DNA of 64,000 nt from Bacteroides stercoris ATCC 43183 (GCF_025147325.1 NZ_CP102262.1:2728001-2792000); one strand, 5' to 3'; positions 53,148 through 62,635 are shown, counted from the first letter of the stretch. Numbers and translations: made by a program. Notes: generated from the sequence alone by a model not told the origin.

Positions 53148-54032
53148 ATGAGAAAAATAAAAGTCGGTATTATTCAGCAGGCCAATGTGGCGGATATGCG
53201 CATTAATCTGATGAATCTGGCCAAGAGTATCGAATCGTGTGCTGCTCATGGTGCACAATTAGTGGTGTTGCAGGAGTTGCATAACTCACTCTATTTTTGC
53301 CAGACGGAGAATACACAACTGTTTGATTTGGCAGAACCTATTCCCGGACCATCGACCGGTTTCTATTCGGAGTTGGCGGCTGCCAACAACATAGTATTGG
53401 TAACTTCATTGTTCGAAAAGCGTGCTCCGGGACTGTATCATAATACGGCCGTTGTGTTTGAGCGTGACGGTAGCATTGCCGGGAAATACCGCAAGATGCA
53501 CATCCCTGATGATCCGGCCTATTATGAGAAGTTTTATTTCACTCCCGGAGATTTGGGCTTCGAACCTATCCAAACGTCTTTGGGAAAATTGGGCGTTTTG
53601 GTTTGTTGGGACCAGTGGTATCCCGAAGCAGCACGTCTCATGGCGCTGAAAGGAGCTGAATTATTGATTTATCCTACCGCCATCGGTTGGGAAAGCAGCG
53701 ATACTGATGATGAGAAAGTCCGCCAACTCAACGCATGGATAATCTCGCAACGCGGACATGCCGTAGCAAACGGACTCCCGGTTATTTCGGTAAATCGTGT
53801 GGGACACGAGCCAGATCCTTCTATGCAAACAAATGGCATCCAATTTTGGGGGAACAGTTTTGTTGTTGGACCGCAAGGTGAGTTTTTGGCACAGGCAGGC
53901 AATGAGCAGCCGGAAAATATTGTGGTGGAAGTGGATTTGGAACGTTCGGAGAATGTCCGCCGTTGGTGGCCATTCCTGCGCGATCGCAGAATTGACGCCT
54001 ATGAGGGATTGACAAAACGTTTTTTAGACTGA
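53148..54032 (+). CDS. aguB: N-carbamoylputrescine amidohydrolase
   Basis: AguB splits N-carbamoylputrescine into putrescine, CO2 and ammonia. The 294-residue nitrilase-fold enzyme has the catalytic triad Glu in LVVLQELHNSLYF, Lys in GKYRKMHIPDDPAY, and Cys in LGVLVCWDQWYPEAARLMAL. The end RRWWPFLRDRRIDAY is typical of this subfamily. Together with aguA it gives a two-gene agmatine-to-putrescine pathway. Its stop is followed by a small dispersed repeat at 54034. Confidence 0.95.
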   Translation: MRKIKVGIIQQANVADMRINLMNLAKSIESCAAHGAQLVVLQELHNSLYFCQTENTQLFDLAEPIPGPSTGFYSELAAANNIVLVTSLFEKRAPGLYHNTAVVFERDGSIAGKYRKMHIPDDPAYYEKFYFTPGDLGFEPIQTSLGKLGVLVCWDQWYPEAARLMALKGAELLIYPTAIGWESSDTDDEKVRQLNAWIISQRGHAVANGLPVISVNRVGHEPDPSMQTNGIQFWGNSFVVGPQGEFLAQAGNEQPENIVVEVDLERSENVRRWWPFLRDRRIDAYEGLTKRFLD

Positions 54033-54033
54033 G

Positions 54034-54104
54034 GGTTTGTTTGAATTCTATAAGAAAAGAATTCTCAAAAGCATGCTGAATAAAAATCAGGCAAGTTCCG
54101 AAGA
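54034..54104. repeat. Dispersed inverted-repeat element, copy B (short)
   Basis: GGGTTTGTTTGAATTCT on the left and AAGAATTCTCAAAAGCATGC continuing to CAGGC on the right resemble the two ends of the element at 5587-5762, with the middle missing. The right ends share about 30 of 38 positions by eye. It lies between aguB and the gtrA stop. Confidence 0.45.
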
Positions 54105-54115
54105 AAGGAGCGCTT

Positions 54116-54496
54116 CTATTTAAATGTAACTTTTTTGTTCATCAGGAAGTTGACTCCGCCATATACAAATAATCCTAAGAACTGGGCGAGGTATTCATTA
54201 CAGTTCAATCCCTCTACCAAGCCGATGAGGAAAAGGAATTGCGCACAATAAGCCATTCCGAAAGCTATGGAAAAGAGCAACACTTGCCGCCAAGTGTTGC
54301 TCTTCTTTTCTGTTGGGAATACCCAATACTTGCACCAGATAAAATTATGAGTCTGTGCCAGTATATATGCAGTGACATTGGAGAGCATGTAATTAATGTC
54401 CAACTCATCCATCATTACCCAGATGGTGATTGCTGTTATCAAGGCGTTTAATGTACCGATTACTGCAAAACGGCAAATACGTGTGGACTCTTTCAC
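54116..54496 (-). CDS. GtrA-family membrane protein
   Basis: A 126-residue protein with four membrane helices of the GtrA family, proposed to move polyprenyl-linked sugars across the inner membrane. Seen are FAVIGTLNALITAITIWVMM, YILAQTHNFIWCKYWVFP, which is the family's NF-W-x-K-Y-W-x-F signature, and FLGLFVYGGVNFLMNKKVTF at the end. It starts 20 bp after aspS on the same strand. A perfect 14-bp inverted repeat (54273-54286 and 54291-54304) lies inside the coding region. Confidence 0.9.
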   Translation of the reverse strand: MKESTRICRFAVIGTLNALITAITIWVMMDELDINYMLSNVTAYILAQTHNFIWCKYWVFPTEKKSNTWRQVLLFSIAFGMAYCAQFLFLIGLVEGLNCNEYLAQFLGLFVYGGVNFLMNKKVTFK

Positions 54497-54516
54497 TCTC
54501 TCCTATTCTCTTGTTT

Positions 54517-56274
54517 TTATTCTTTTACCTCTACAATAAGGTTAAGCTCGTCCAATTGTTTTTGGTCGATAACCGAAGGTGCATCCAGCATAACATCGCG
54601 ACCGGAATTATTCTTCGGGAACGCAATGCAGTCACGAATACTGTCAAGACCGGCAAAGATACTTACCCAACGGTCGAGACCGTAAGCCAAACCACCATGA
54701 GGAGGTGCGCCGAACTTGAAGGCATTCATCAGGAAACCGAATTGTTCTTCAGCCTTTTCCGGTGTGAATCCCAATATCTCAAACATCTTGGCCTGCAATT
54801 GAGCGTCATGGATACGGATCGAACCGCCACCGACTTCAATACCGTTACATACCATATCATAAGCATCGGCACGAACGGCTGCAGGATCTGTGTCCAACAA
54901 AGGAATATCTTCATCCTTCGGATGGGTAAACGGATGATGCATAGCCATCAGGCGGCCTTCTTCTTCGCTCCATTCAAACATCGGGAAGTCAACTATCCAA
55001 AGCAATGCAAACTTATTCTTGTCGCGTAAGCCTAATTGGTTACCCATTTCAAGGCGAAGCTCATTCAGTTGCTTGCGGGTCTTCATTACGTCATCGCCGC
55101 TCAAAATAAGAATCAAATCGCCCGGTTTTGCACCGAAAGCGGCTTTCATCTCTTGCAGCACCTCTTGCGTGTAGAATTTATCGACACTTGATTTCACAGT
55201 GCCGTCAGCTTCTACACGGGCATATACCATTCCTTTGGCTCCGATTTGCGGTTTCTTTACGAACTCGGTCAAGGCATCCAGTTGCTTGCGGGTGTAGCTT
55301 GCAGCGCCTTCCGCACAGATACCGCCGATGTATGCGGCATTGTCAAATACAGAGAAGCCATGACCTTTCATGATATCCATTAACTCTACGAACTTCATGC
55401 CGAAGCGCAAATCAGGTTTGTCGCTACCGTAATATTTCATAGCATCTGCCCATGGCATACGTTGGAACGGTTCGGTCAACTCAACACCGCGCAGTTCTTT
55501 GAAGAGGTATTTTGCCATACCTTCGAAAAGTTCGATTACATCGTCCTGCTGTACGAAAGACATTTCACAGTCGATCTGTGTAAATTCCGGTTGACGGTCG
55601 GCACGGAGGTCCTCATCGCGGAAGCATTTTGCGATTTGGAAGTAACGGTCAAAACCCGAAACCATCAGCAACTGTTTCAATGTTTGAGGGCTTTGCGGCA
55701 ATGCGTAGAATTGTCCCGGATTCATGCGTGAAGGAACGACAAAGTCGCGTGCACCTTCCGGTGTAGAACCGATGAGAAGAGGAGTCTCTACTTCAATGAA
55801 TCCTTTGCTGTCCAGGTATTTACGCACTTCAATAGTCATCTTATGGCGTAATTCCAAATTCTTGCGTACTGCTGCACGGCGTAAATCCAGATAACGGTAT
55901 TTCATACGGATATCGTCACCGCCGTCTGTATTGTCTTCAATTGTAAAAGGAGGAGTTAAGGCTGAATTCAGCACATTCAATTCCGATACGATGATTTCGA
56001 TATCTCCCGTAGGAATATTTTTGTTTTTGCTGAAACGTTCGTTGACCGTTCCTACTATTTGAATTACGAACTCACGGCCCAAGCGGTTGGCCTGTTCGCA
56101 AAGTTCGGCATCTACTTCTTCATTAAACACTAATTGGGTAATTCCGTAACGGTCGCGGAGGTCTACGAATGTCATGCCGCCCATTTTACGGCTGCGCTGT
56201 ACCCAACCTGCCAGCGTCACTTGCTTATTAACGTCGGAGATACGCAATTCTCCACAGGTGTGTGATCTATACAT
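54517..56274 (-). CDS. aspS: Aspartyl-tRNA synthetase
   Basis: A 585-residue class II synthetase. It has an N-terminal OB-fold anticodon domain ([20 protein letters not shown]), motif 2 in [20 protein letters not shown] followed by [10 protein letters not shown], the bacterial GAD insertion (about 300-420), and motif 3 [16 protein letters not shown] near the C-terminus. The length matches the bacterial type rather than the archaeal one. It is followed closely by gtrA; the divergent upstream side faces a 219-bp gap to the lipid kinase. Confidence 0.97.
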   Translation of the reverse strand: MYRSHTCGELRISDVNKQVTLAGWVQRSRKMGGMTFVDLRDRYGITQLVFNEEVDAELCEQANRLGREFVIQIVGTVNERFSKNKNIPTGDIEIIVSELNVLNSALTPPFTIEDNTDGGDDIRMKYRYLDLRRAAVRKNLELRHKMTIEVRKYLDSKGFIEVETPLLIGSTPEGARDFVVPSRMNPGQFYALPQSPQTLKQLLMVSGFDRYFQIAKCFRDEDLRADRQPEFTQIDCEMSFVQQDDVIELFEGMAKYLFKELRGVELTEPFQRMPWADAMKYYGSDKPDLRFGMKFVELMDIMKGHGFSVFDNAAYIGGICAEGAASYTRKQLDALTEFVKKPQIGAKGMVYARVEADGTVKSSVDKFYTQEVLQEMKAAFGAKPGDLILILSGDDVMKTRKQLNELRLEMGNQLGLRDKNKFALLWIVDFPMFEWSEEEGRLMAMHHPFTHPKDEDIPLLDTDPAAVRADAYDMVCNGIEVGGGSIRIHDAQLQAKMFEILGFTPEKAEEQFGFLMNAFKFGAPPHGGLAYGLDRWVSIFAGLDSIRDCIAFPKNNSGRDVMLDAPSVIDQKQLDELNLIVEVKE

Positions 56275-56493
56275 CTTATTATTTACTATTTTACAATTTA
56301 CTGTTTACTGTTTGGCGATGCAACATCAGAGATGTACCATTGCTAAAAACGGATAAATATCGTGCAAAAATACATAAAACATATTACAGACGTATCAAAA
56401 CAGATAAGTTTATTTTTAAAAAGCGACTTTATATAATAGCCGGACAGAAAAATACCAATCTTCCATACTGTTCCGGCTCTCTTGCAGAAGGCG

Positions 56494-57537
56494 TTAGTTC
56501 TTTCTAAGTTTTTTAATCTGTTCTTTGCCTTTATCCAATATCATTCTGTTTGTATGGGTAATATCTTCCAGAATGGCTTCGTTTATTTGTTTCAAGCCAT
56601 TGATGTAGTCCTGGGCACGCTGCAATACATTCGAGGAATCTTTTTCCACATTCTTGGGCACAATGACCTGCAATCCTCTTTTGATTATGTTTACGTCGAT
56701 GTTCTCTCCCATTATCATCGGATCTCCATCGAAATGTATAACCCCCTGTTTGGAACGATGGATGCGGAGCGTCTTACAGCGGAAAGTCTTTATACGGCTA
56801 TTCTGGTCGATAGTCTTGTTGAACAACTGGAATGATAATGCCGGTACATCCAATACGGTAAAAGGCTCCAGAATTGTAACGTCCAGCAATCCGTCATTTA
56901 ATGTGGCTTGCGGAGTGATATAAGCATTATTCCCATACTGTGAGGCATTGCCGCATGCTATCAGGAAAGCCTTGTATCGCAGTGTGCTGCCATCCATTTC
57001 CAATTCGTATGTCTCCGGTTTATATTTTAGGCTTTCAAGCAATGTCTTCTCCAGATATATGAGCGGACCTCTCCTGCCGGCTTTGGAAAACTGTAGGCTG
57101 ACAAATGCGTCGAACCCTACCCCGCAGGTACAGAAGAAAGGAACATCATTGATTTTGCCATAGTCAATAATGTCTATCAATCCTTCGTTAATGATGTTGA
57201 TTGCTTTTTTGGCATCCATAGGGATTTGCAGATGGCGTGCAAGCCCGTTTCCCGAACCGCATGGAATGATTCCCAATGCAGTTTTGGTATGTACCAGTGA
57301 ACGTGCTATTTCATTAATAGTTCCGTCTCCGCCGATAGCAACAACGGCAAAAGCTTCTTCTTTAGCTTTTAGGGCGGCTATTTCAACTGCGTGCCCCGCC
57401 CGTTCCGTATAGATTACTTCCGGTATATACCGGCTTTTATCCAACTTTTCATCAAGCCATTTCAATATTTGCTCCTTACCCTGAGTACCGGATATGGGGT
57501 TTATTATAAATGATATTTTCTTTTTACTATCGTCCAT
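56494..57537 (-). CDS. Lipid kinase of the diacylglycerol kinase family (YegS-like)
   Basis: A 347-residue kinase with the catalytic-domain motif VAIGGDGTINEIARSLV and the lipid-kinase segment LGIIPCGSGNGLARHL, followed by the beta-sandwich domain with VTILEPFTVLDVP and VIHFDGDPM. Such enzymes phosphorylate diacylglycerol, sphingosine or ceramide. It is divergent from the serine palmitoyltransferase gene, sharing a 205-bp intergenic region, so a sphingolipid substrate is an attractive but unproven idea. A -7 box (plus strand 57572-57579) lies 35 bp upstream. Confidence 0.9.
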   Translation of the reverse strand: MDDSKKKISFIINPISGTQGKEQILKWLDEKLDKSRYIPEVIYTERAGHAVEIAALKAKEEAFAVVAIGGDGTINEIARSLVHTKTALGIIPCGSGNGLARHLQIPMDAKKAINIINEGLIDIIDYGKINDVPFFCTCGVGFDAFVSLQFSKAGRRGPLIYLEKTLLESLKYKPETYELEMDGSTLRYKAFLIACGNASQYGNNAYITPQATLNDGLLDVTILEPFTVLDVPALSFQLFNKTIDQNSRIKTFRCKTLRIHRSKQGVIHFDGDPMIMGENIDVNIIKRGLQVIVPKNVEKDSSNVLQRAQDYINGLKQINEAILEDITHTNRMILDKGKEQIKKLRKN

Positions 57538-57673
57538 TTAAACGGATATTACTATAGGAAATTTCTTCATGCAAAAGTAATATAAATCCTTTAAATTTTA
57601 ACCATATGAATCTCTTAAAACGAGTTAGGGCAGATTTTTTAGAGTAAATGAAACAGATAACAACATATTTTGC

Positions 57674-57681
57674 TATCTTTG
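57674..57681 (+). promoter_or_regulatory. -7 box for spt
   Basis: TATCTTTG fits TAnnTTTG, 61 bp before the spt start. No TTG is seen at 19-21 bp upstream. Confidence 0.4.
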
Positions 57682-57742
57682 CCCCCTGTTTTTAAGAACT
57701 TGTTTTTAATAGGATTAATATTCATTATATAAAAGACATTTC

Positions 57743-58930
57743 ATGGGTTTACTGCAAGACAAATTCGCGAAATATGATTTGCCGCAACAATTTATGGCAA
57801 AAGGGGTATACCCGTATTTCCGCACGATTAACAGCCATCAGGATACAGAGGTAATGATGGATGGCAAAAAAGTTCTGATGTTCGGTTCAAATGCATATAT
57901 GGGACTGACATATGACAAGCGAATCATTGACGCTTCGATAGCTGCCACTGAAAAATATGGTACAGGGTGTGCCGGTTCCCGCTTTTTGAATGGTACTCTT
58001 GATATACATGTTGAACTGGAAAAAGAATTGGCCGAGTTCGTAGGAAAAGACGAAGCGCTCTGTTTTTCTACCGGTTTTACTGTGAACGAGGGCATTATTC
58101 CCGCAGTGGTAGGACGTGGTGACTATATCATCTGCGATGACCGCGACCACGCTTCTATTGTAGACGGACGCCGCCTTTCGTTCGCCACACAGTTAAAGTA
58201 TAAGCACAATGACATGGAAGACCTTGAAAAAGAGCTTCAGAAGTGCGAACCGGATGCGGTGAAACTGATTATTGTAGATGGTGTATTCTCAATGGAAGGC
58301 GATTTGGCCAACCTGCCGGAAATCGTTCGTCTGAAAAAGAAATATAATGCCAGCATTTATGTGGATGAAGCTCACGGATTAGGTGTATTCGGTAAGCAAG
58401 GCCGCGGTGTATGCGATCATTTCGGAGTAACCGAAGATATTGACTTGATAATGGGAACATTCAGCAAGTCATTGGCTTCTATCGGTGGTTTTATTGCTGG
58501 CGACAAGGAGGTTATCAACTGGTTGCGCCACAATGCCCGCTCTTATATATTCCAGGCAAGTAGTACGCCGGCGGCAACGGCAGCGGCTCGTGAAGCACTG
58601 CACATTATTAAATCCGAACCGGAACGTATCCAACGTCTGTGGGATATCACTAACTATGCATTGAAGAGTTTCCGTGATGCAGGTTTTGAGATTGGTGAAA
58701 CAGAGTCGCCCATTATACCTTTGTATGTGCGTGATACGGAAAAGACCTTTGTCGTAACGAAGATGGCTTTTGATGAAGGCATCTTTATCAATCCGGTTAT
58801 ACCGCCTGCATGCGCTCCTCAGGATACATTGGTACGTGTGGCATTAATGGCTACCCATACTAAAGAACAAGTGGATTATGCAGTTGAGAAGTTGACAAAA
58901 TGCTTTAGGGAATTGGGGATAATCAAGTAA
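57743..58930 (+). CDS. spt: Serine palmitoyltransferase-like alpha-oxoamine synthase
   Basis: A 395-residue PLP enzyme that condenses serine with an acyl-CoA, the first step of sphingolipid synthesis in Bacteroides. The opening MGLLQDKFAKYDLPQQFMAK is recognisable from the B. thetaiotaomicron enzyme. Seen are MFGSNAYMGLTYDKRIIDAS, GTGCAGSRFLNGT, the cofactor site VDEAHGLGVFG, and the PLP lysine in GTFSKSLAS (Lys242). It could formally be a biotin-pathway KAPA synthase or glycine acetyltransferase, but the N-terminus and divergent lipid kinase favour the sphingolipid role. A terminator lies at 58954-58994. Confidence 0.9.
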   Translation: MGLLQDKFAKYDLPQQFMAKGVYPYFRTINSHQDTEVMMDGKKVLMFGSNAYMGLTYDKRIIDASIAATEKYGTGCAGSRFLNGTLDIHVELEKELAEFVGKDEALCFSTGFTVNEGIIPAVVGRGDYIICDDRDHASIVDGRRLSFATQLKYKHNDMEDLEKELQKCEPDAVKLIIVDGVFSMEGDLANLPEIVRLKKKYNASIYVDEAHGLGVFGKQGRGVCDHFGVTEDIDLIMGTFSKSLASIGGFIAGDKEVINWLRHNARSYIFQASSTPAATAAAREALHIIKSEPERIQRLWDITNYALKSFRDAGFEIGETESPIIPLYVRDTEKTFVVTKMAFDEGIFINPVIPPACAPQDTLVRVALMATHTKEQVDYAVEKLTKCFRELGIIK

Positions 58931-58953
58931 AGGAACAATTTGAAGCAAAGATA

Positions 58954-58994
58954 AAAGCCGTTTAATCGTGAATCGGTTAAACGGCTTTCTTTTT
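58954..58994 (+). terminator. Terminator of spt
   Basis: AAAGCCGTTTAA (58954-58965) pairs exactly with TTAAACGGCTTT (58977-58988), followed by CTTTTTAT. Confidence 0.85.
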
Positions 58995-59022
58995 ATAAAC
59001 CCATTTAAACTAACCAAACAAC

Positions 59023-59829
59023 ATGAAAAAACAAATTCTGATTTTTACTGCTGTTGTATGTGGAATGACTTGTACTACAACTGCTTATGCGCAATTTAAA
59101 ATTGGTGGTAAGAAAATAAATGTAGGTAAGGTTGTTCAAGCCGGTACGGATGCTGCTAAAGCTATAACTCTTTCGGATGCTGATATTGCAGCTATGAGCA
59201 GGGAGTATATGCAATGGATGGATACTCACAATCCTTTGACGAAGCCTGATACGGAATATGGCAAGCGTCTGGAGAAACTGACCGGACATATCAAAGAAGT
59301 GGATGGTTTGAAAGTGAATTTTGGGGTTTATGAAGTGGTTGACGTAAACGCTTTTGCCTGCGGTGACGGCAGCGTACGTATTTGCGCCGGATTAATGGAT
59401 ATTATGACGGATGATGAAGTAATGGCTGTAGTAGGCCATGAGATAGGTCACGTAATTCATACGGACTCCAAAGATGCAATGAAGAGCGCATATCTTCGTT
59501 CTGCCGTGAAGAATGCTGCGGGTGCTGCGAGTTCTACCGTGTCAAAGCTGACCGACTCCGAGTTGGGAGCTATGGCGGAAGCCTTGGCTGGTGCGCAATA
59601 TTCGCAGAAGCAGGAAACGGAAGCGGACGATTACGGTTTTGAATTTTCTATAAAGCATAATTTGGATCCTTATGCCATGTATAATGCATTGAATAAACTG
59701 CTGGAACTTTCAGCGGACGCTCCCAAAGAATCTAAATTCCAAAAGATGTTTTCATCTCATCCGGATACGGCAAAACGAGTAGCCCGTGCTAAGGAGAAAG
59801 CTGATGAATATATGAAAAACAAGCAATAA
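59023..59829 (+). CDS. Exported M48-family metalloprotease
   Basis: A 268-residue zinc protease of the M48 (LoiP/YggG-like) family. A signal peptide of about 24 residues (ending TTTAYAQ) precedes the catalytic domain with the HExxH motif HEIGH at 139-143 and the third ligand in QKQETEADDYGFEF. The ending KMFSSHPDTAKRVARAKEKA is typical of the group. It is predicted to be periplasmic and to take part in envelope quality control. It has no lipobox, unlike E. coli LoiP. A hairpin at 59851-59893 follows. Confidence 0.92.
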   Translation: MKKQILIFTAVVCGMTCTTTAYAQFKIGGKKINVGKVVQAGTDAAKAITLSDADIAAMSREYMQWMDTHNPLTKPDTEYGKRLEKLTGHIKEVDGLKVNFGVYEVVDVNAFACGDGSVRICAGLMDIMTDDEVMAVVGHEIGHVIHTDSKDAMKSAYLRSAVKNAAGAASSTVSKLTDSELGAMAEALAGAQYSQKQETEADDYGFEFSIKHNLDPYAMYNALNKLLELSADAPKESKFQKMFSSHPDTAKRVARAKEKADEYMKNKQ

Positions 59830-59850
59830 GAGGTTGCATTTCCAAATTAC

Positions 59851-59893
59851 AGAAAGAGGCGGGATTCCATTTGAATTCTGCCTCTTTTCTTTA
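59851..59893 (+). terminator. Terminator of the M48 protease gene
   Basis: GAAAGAGGCGGGATT (59852-59866) pairs with AATTCTGCCTCTTTTC (59874-59889), with small mismatches and a T-rich tail. Confidence 0.7.
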
Positions 59894-60013
59894 TAATAAA
59901 AGAATAAAATGTACTTTTGCTTCAAATTATTGACTTTACTTATCCGATTGCTTTGATATTGGTTTTATTTTAGTATGTTTGCTGTTATTATTAATGAAAA
60001 GCATAACATTTGA

Positions 60014-60700
60014 ATGAAAAAGCAAGATTTCCTTTTCGTTTTCATCCTAATCGTAATCTTCTTACCTTTTTTCGTGAGTGATGCAGTTTACGGCTGGTAT
60101 AAGTCTTTCAATGCCGCACATGGTATGGTAATGAGTTTCTTGAAATTCGGAGTGCTTGCTACTTTAGGTGAGATGCTGGGGCTTCGCATCAGTGCCGGAG
60201 TATATAACAGAAAAGGATTTGGAGTGCTTTCCCGTGCGGTCGTATGGGGTATCTTAGGCATGGGAATCAATATGGCGATGATTGTATTTTCTAAAGGTGT
60301 GCCGCAGTTCATGGAGTATATGGGGATGGCGGATGCTTCGGCGATAATTAACGGCGATTGCTGTTTGGACAAGTTATGGATTGCTTTGGCTGTATCTGTT
60401 GCCATGAACACAATCTTTGCTCCTGTATTTATGACATTTCATAAGATAACGGATACACACATTCTGGATTGTGACGGTTCGCTCCGCAGCCTTATTACCC
60501 CTATTCCGATGGCGCGTATCATTACGCATCTTAATTGGGATACGCAATGGAATTTTGTTTTTAAGAAAACGATTCCTTTTTTCTGGTATCCGGCTCATAC
60601 CATTACTTTCTTGTTGCCGGATGAGGTAAGAGTTTTGTTTGCCGCTATCTTGGGCGTTGCGCTCGGGGTACTGCTGGCTATTGCTGCAAGGATGAAATAA
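60014..60700 (+). CDS. Polytopic membrane protein, Mpv17/PMP22-like
   Basis: A 228-residue integral membrane protein with about five hydrophobic segments (FVFILIVIFLPFFVSDAVYG, LSRAVVWGILGMGINMAMIV, DKLWIALAVSVAMNTIFAPV and the last near LFAAILGVALGVLLAIAARM). The late segment WNFVFKKTIPFFWYPAHTIT followed by FLLPDEVRVLFAA recalls the W-x-x-P and N-F-x(n)-P-x-x-R signature of the Mpv17/PMP22 family, but I would not insist on it. The function is unknown. The start follows directly on TTTGA; the 3' end is overlapped by the antisense remnant of a lipoprotein gene. Confidence 0.7.
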   Translation: MKKQDFLFVFILIVIFLPFFVSDAVYGWYKSFNAAHGMVMSFLKFGVLATLGEMLGLRISAGVYNRKGFGVLSRAVVWGILGMGINMAMIVFSKGVPQFMEYMGMADASAIINGDCCLDKLWIALAVSVAMNTIFAPVFMTFHKITDTHILDCDGSLRSLITPIPMARIITHLNWDTQWNFVFKKTIPFFWYPAHTITFLLPDEVRVLFAAILGVALGVLLAIAARMK

Positions 60701-60966
60701 TGGTTCTCTATTTCCATACCGTTGCCAATGCTTTTTACTGTGAGATAAAGTTCATCTCCCCGTTGCTCCCAATATTTGTATACCAGTGTAGCCATATTAA
60801 TGGAAGAGGCATCTCCACCCTCTTCCAGTTTGATACTCTGCATTTTTCCCGGTTGCCCTTCGATAGGCATTATCCATGAGTCAATGATAGAGTCCTTGCT
60901 TTTCTTTTCATTACAAGCAGACATTGCAATAACCAATACGGCGGTTGCCAATAAAAGTCTTTTTAT
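60595..60966 (-). pseudogene. Remnant of a lipocalin-like lipoprotein gene
   Basis: The frame encodes a lipoprotein signal (KRLLLATAVLVIAMSAC, lipobox Cys) and a lipocalin-like core with EGGDASSINMATLVYKYW and LTVKSIGNGMEIEN. Two defects are visible. First, the codon at the expected start position (60964-60966), just before AAA AGA CTT, is ATA instead of ATG. Second, family similarity stops after SIGNGMEIEN at about 60706 and the frame then runs for over 100 bases antisense to the neighbouring gene. A TTG at 60951 could be used, but would cut the signal peptide. Most probably a decayed gene. Confidence 0.65.
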
Positions 60967-60988
60967 ACTATATATTTTTAAAAGTGAG

Positions 60989-61263
60989 TCAATGTATTTT
61001 CGTTATGGCAGATGCAATATTAATGCCAGGCTCATCTTCGGTGATCGTGTATGAAACCTCTAATGTATCTCCTATTAATAGTCCTTTGTAAACCCATTCA
61101 TGGCAGCATCCATGACTATGCCTTGTGCTTGATGTACGGAATCGTTAATCTCTTCTGTGCCGAGCTCGGCATTTTCTTGTTCCATAGTTCCGGCTTTATT
61201 TTTGCAGGAAGCACATCCCAACAAGATAATGGAAACAAATAAAAAAGGTTTAGTCAACTTCAT
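60989..61263 (-). pseudogene. Frameshifted small lipoprotein gene
   Basis: The start MKLTKPFLFVSIILLGCASC is an intact lipoprotein signal peptide. The frame then reads VHQAQGIVMDAAMNGFTKDY and stops at 61075. A different frame continues at once with YKGLLIGDTLEVSYTITEDE followed by PGINIASAITKIH and a TGA at 60989-60991. This looks like the missing second half of the same domain, so an indel or internal deletion has broken the gene. In relatives I recall the region after AMN is about 20 residues longer, which favours a deletion. Confidence 0.65.
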
Positions 61264-61403
61264 ATTCTCTGATCTTATTAAGATTATTTCTACAAAAATA
61301 GATATAAAAGAGAATGTATCAAAGAGGCAGAGAATAATTAACCGTTCCTGTATATTGTATTTCAGATATTTATAATTTTATTTCAGATAAAGTTATAAAA
61401 ATA

Positions 61404-61435
61404 TTTGGTCTATATCAAAAAAGATTTTACCTTTG
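61404..61435 (+). promoter_or_regulatory. Promoter of tRNA-Pro
   Basis: TTTG at 61404-61407, a 20-bp spacer and TACCTTTG at 61428-61435, 26 bp before the tRNA. Confidence 0.7.
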
Positions 61436-61461
61436 CACTCGCTTTTAAGAAGTAAAGCACT

Positions 61462-61536
61462 CGGGGTGTAGCGCAGTCCGGTTAGCGCACCTGCTTTGGG
61501 AGCAGGGGGTCGTGGGTTCGAATCCCGCTACCCCGA
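61462..61536 (+). tRNA. tRNA-Pro (TGG)
   Basis: A 75-nt cloverleaf with acceptor arms CGGGGTG and TACCCCG, anticodon stem CCTGC/GCAGG and loop TTTGGGA (anticodon TGG), then T loop TTCGAAT. CCA is not encoded. Confidence 0.96.
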
Positions 61537-61550
61537 CTGATAAGAATCAA

Positions 61551-61580
61551 GGAGTTACAGTAAAATGTAGCTCCTTTTTT
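61551..61580 (+). terminator. Terminator of tRNA-Pro
   Basis: GGAGTTACA (61551-61559) pairs with TGTAGCTCC (61566-61574), one G-T pair, followed by T6. Confidence 0.82.
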
Positions 61581-61656
61581 GTTGCTCGATTGGGCGGTTG
61601 TATTGACGGCTTAACGTAGAAATGGGGTCAACGTAACAATCTGAGGGATTTTATAT

Positions 61657-62577
61657 TTAAGCATATAATTTAGCAAGTCTATATAAGAAAAAAGCTCTAT
61701 CTCTTACTCCTCTGAACTGTGCTCTAAATGCTTTGATTTTAGCATTGAATGACTCTGCTGCGGCATTGGTTGCCCTCCTTTCAAAGAAATTGATTATATC
61801 CAGATAATGTGTTTGTATAGAACGTGCGACCCTTCCAAAGGTGAGGAACCCTGATTTATCTACTTCATCATACCACCTTGCCAGCCTTGTCAAAGCAATA
61901 TCCTTAAACTTACACTGATGATAGATTAAGCCTAACTGCATAGACAGATAATATCCTTTCTTTATATCGGGATATTCCTTGAAAAGAATTTCAGCCCGTA
62001 TTCTTTGAGACTGAGTCCATAAGGATTCCTTCTTGTAAAGCAGATAAATACTTCTCGCTAACAACTGCTTTCTTGTATCTCCATTAGCGAAAACAGGTGC
62101 ATGATACATCTTTCCACAGGCCTTTGCATAAGCAATCTGAGTGGACTCTTCATCCAAAGCCTCCCAGCGAGCTTTTACACGCATCTCCTGCACAGCTTCA
62201 TAAGCTAACTTCTGTACGTGAAAGCGATCGGTAACACGTTTGGCCGCAGGAAAGCAGATGCGTGCAATCTGCTCCATGTTAGGAGCCATATCCAAGGTTA
62301 TCTCGCGCACTTGGTAACGGCGGCGACGGGATAGCTTAAGCAGGACAGAAGTGACCGTATGAACGTCCGTACCTTTAATGATGGCAATCATACTGCCTTT
62401 ACCACCGTGAGCTTCTTTATTGGTCAGTACAGTATAGAGTTCCCCACGCGAGAGGGCTACCTCATCAATACAGATATAAGCACCGATATTCTTTTCGAAT
62501 AGTAGCCAATCCTCTGCATGAACAAGTTGGTCCCAATGGAGATAACCACTTAGATGGTTACGGTATTGACGCTCCAA
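61657..62577 (-). CDS. Insertion sequence C transposase orfB
   Basis: A 306-residue DDE transposase part with Asp in YICIDEVALSRGE, Asp in TLDMAPNMEQIARICFPAAK, the TDRFHVQKLAYEAVQEM segment, and Glu in AAAESFNAKIKAFRAQFRG; it ends RLAKLYA, the intact terminus of this family. No ATG exists near the 5' end; the first candidate is TTG at 62577, yet the frame stays open and conserved upstream (KLLGVLYGVDGDLLERQYRN) up to the slippery run in orfA. This strongly suggests that the enzyme is made as an orfA-orfB fusion by recoding. Confidence 0.87.
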   Translation of the reverse strand: MERQYRNHLSGYLHWDQLVHAEDWLLFEKNIGAYICIDEVALSRGELYTVLTNKEAHGGKGSMIAIIKGTDVHTVTSVLLKLSRRRRYQVREITLDMAPNMEQIARICFPAAKRVTDRFHVQKLAYEAVQEMRVKARWEALDEESTQIAYAKACGKMYHAPVFANGDTRKQLLARSIYLLYKKESLWTQSQRIRAEILFKEYPDIKKGYYLSMQLGLIYHQCKFKDIALTRLARWYDEVDKSGFLTFGRVARSIQTHYLDIINFFERRATNAAAESFNAKIKAFRAQFRGVRDRAFFLYRLAKLYA

Positions 62578-62635
62578 TAAATCCCCGTCAACTCCATATA
62601 AAACACCTAAGAGCTTGCAACTGATCGGATAGTTA

